Positions 62,993 to 64,000 of a stretch of DNA of 64,000 nucleotides are shown here, one piece after another. Numbering within the stretch: position 1 is the first letter of the stretch; every line of letters starts with the position of its first letter. Below the pieces are notes generated by a model. The model searched no databases. It had not been told where the DNA came from and saw nothing but the letters and a program-made list of their open reading frames with translations. This DNA is from Pseudomonas iridis (GTDB lineage: Bacteria; Pseudomonadota; Gammaproteobacteria; Pseudomonadales; Pseudomonadaceae), in contig NZ_JACXXO010000015.1 of assembly GCF_017980685.1 (NCBI RefSeq), positions 1-64,000 on the forward strand, given 5' to 3'. Position numbers and translations under genes: made by a program.

Positions 62993-63472
62993 ATGAGCCT
63001 CTTGATTCGCAGCCTTGCCGCCCTGTTGCTCACCCTGAGCCTGCCTTTGTCCGCCGCGCCGATGCACAGCCAGTTCCTTCCGCCGGACGATCTGACTCTG
63101 CGCGATGCCGAGCCCGAACATCAGCAACTGATGCAGGTCACTGACTATTCGGTGGTGGTCGGCGCGCAACGCCAGTCCAATCAGCAGCCGATTCCGGTCA
63201 CCTCGCCACTGATGATCCGTCTTAAAGGCAAATCCCTGAACAAAGGCGCGACAATCACTCAGGTGCTGGTCAGCTTCGATGGCGAAAGCAAAAGCCTGAA
63301 AAAACCGCTCTATGACGACAAAAGCAAAACCCTGACGCTGTTTTATCCGCTGGCGCAATACCGTGTGGTGATCGATCTGCTGCGCAACGACACCGTCTAT
63401 GTGCAATTCCTCAGTTACGCCAACGGCCATATCTGGGCCGATTTGCACACCGGCAGCGTGCGTGCGCGTTGA
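62993..63472 (+). CDS. Conserved secreted protein of unknown function
   Basis: A 159-residue protein with a signal peptide (MSLLIRSLAALLLTLSLPLSA, cleavage about residue 22) and a beta-rich mature domain without cysteines. Located between hpt and the PA4642-type gene as in other pseudomonads. Probably periplasmic. The ATG follows CCGGAGCCTGCC, a GGAG ribosome site. Confidence 0.75.
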   Translation: MSLLIRSLAALLLTLSLPLSAAPMHSQFLPPDDLTLRDAEPEHQQLMQVTDYSVVVGAQRQSNQQPIPVTSPLMIRLKGKSLNKGATITQVLVSFDGESKSLKKPLYDDKSKTLTLFYPLAQYRVVIDLLRNDTVYVQFLSYANGHIWADLHTGSVRAR

Positions 63473-63535
63473 GCCGAGCGGCAGGGCAGGGGTAAACTGC
63501 CCGCCCCGTGTCATGTCTGCGAGCTGGAGTCGGCA

Positions 63536-63823
63536 ATGCGTAAAGATAAGAAACAAGTGATTGGTGACGAGATCGGCGATGAGCAGATCAAGCTGTTCCT
63601 CGATTTTGAACCGGTCGACGCCACTTCGCCGTCGTTGCACAAACTGATCAAGGCTTACCGTGGTCTGCGAATCGACGATTTCGAACGGTTTCTGACGTTC
63701 TTTGTGGCGGCTGGGTACGACGTCGACGGCAAGGACGAGCAGGGCCAGACGTTTGTTGATCAGATCCGCGATCAACGCAACGCGCCGGAATACATCGAGC
63801 TGATCGACAAGGCTCGCGCTTAA
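63536..63823 (+). CDS. PA4642-family small protein
   Basis: A 95-residue soluble acidic protein (MRKDKKQVIGDEIGDEQIKL at the start). It corresponds to the conserved Pseudomonas family named after PA4642. Function unknown. A TGGAG-type site precedes ATG 63536. Confidence 0.8.
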   Translation: MRKDKKQVIGDEIGDEQIKLFLDFEPVDATSPSLHKLIKAYRGLRIDDFERFLTFFVAAGYDVDGKDEQGQTFVDQIRDQRNAPEYIELIDKARA

Positions 63824-63869
63824 GGTCTAAAGACAAGATCAGATCCTGCAGAGGATTAGTGTTGACCCT

Positions 63870-63900
63870 GTAGGAGCTGCCGAAGGCTGCGATCTTTTGC
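63870..63900. repeat. Single arm of the GTAGGAGCTGCCG repeat family
   Basis: GTAGGAGCTGCCGAAGGCTG continuing into GCGATCTTTTGC, matching the left arms at 10269 and 56608, without an inverted partner nearby. Confidence 0.8.
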
Positions 63901-63914
63901 TGTTTGGCGGTCCC

Positions 63915-63957
63915 AAAAAAAACGCCCCGCACTCAGTGAGCTGCGGGGCGTTTTTTA
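63915..63957. terminator. Bidirectional intrinsic terminator
   Basis: An A-run, a CGCCCCGCA / TGCGGGGCG stem and a T-run, between the PA4642-type gene and the converging gene at the window's right edge. Confidence 0.88.
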
Positions 63958-63967
63958 TGCGGCACGA

Positions 63968-64000
63968 TCAAGCGTAGCTTGGCGTCTCGCTGCTTTCTTC
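63968..64000 (-). CDS. C-terminal end of a minus-strand gene (possibly mqo)
   Basis: Only ten codons and a TGA stop are in the window, reading EESSETPSYA before the stop. The stop lies just inside the terminator. By synteny with P. aeruginosa the malate:quinone oxidoreductase gene is expected here, but ten residues cannot confirm this. Confidence 0.4.
   Translation of the reverse strand, partial: EESSETPSYA

Overview
The window is chromosomal DNA from a Pseudomonas, most likely of the P. fluorescens group. The gene order lolB-ispE-tRNA-Gln-prs-rplY-pth-ychF, the order hemA-prfA-prmC-moeB-murI-pagL, and the pairs hpt/upp-uraA and mksF-mksE-mksB are familiar from Pseudomonas chromosomes. High-GC coding and many copies of the Pseudomonas REP repeat with core GTGGGAGCGAGCCTGCTCGC fit the same assignment. 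No phage, plasmid or intact insertion sequence is present; most of the window is core genome.

Layout. 1-125: end of an rRNA operon (5S tail and terminator). 228-3793: a pqi/let-type envelope lipid transport operon with a six-MCE-domain protein. 4011-8885: the MksBEF condensin on the minus strand, without the MksG/JetD nuclease. 9011-11599: a likely DNA polymerase III psi subunit next to rimI, a small acidic protein and a beta-carbonic anhydrase. 11623-15102: a frameshifted SET-domain gene, an unknown secreted protein and a short-chain fatty acid transporter. 15451-26436: two MFS transporters, two chemoreceptors (one soluble with two PAS domains), a flavin reductase, a lipoprotein gamma-glutamyltransferase, a DUF2817 peptidase and tRNA-Met.

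26827-31778 holds the most striking accessory element: two translationally coupled dynamin-like GTPase genes. The first carries an N-terminal serine hydrolase domain with a complete apparent Ser-Asp-His triad. The pair matches the LeoBC/LeoA (Eleos) type of anti-phage module and sits beside short repeats that look like an insertion-sequence end.

32021-43854 is dense housekeeping: translation (ychF, pth, rplY, prfA, prmC, tRNA-Gln), precursor supply (prs, ispE, hemA), envelope (lolB, murI) and moeB. 43966-47358 carries pagL (lipid A 3-O-deacylase) and a leucine-rich-repeat protein that looks like a C-terminally shortened NEL-type effector. 47788-59003 is a probable light/oxidative-stress cluster. 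A nine-gene overlapping minus-strand operon runs from a DUF523/DUF1722 protein through a MerR-type LitR-like regulator and a photolyase to a Cfa-like methyltransferase and a DUF2878 membrane protein. A second, divergent group (Trp-rich protein, FAD oxidoreductase / TIGR01777 epimerase) lies beside it. Both control regions contain TGTACA-N12-TGTAYA palindromes, the form I recall for LitR-family operators in pseudomonads. 59017-63823 finishes with hemH, uracil/hypoxanthine salvage genes, two small conserved proteins, and the last codons of another minus-strand gene at the right edge.
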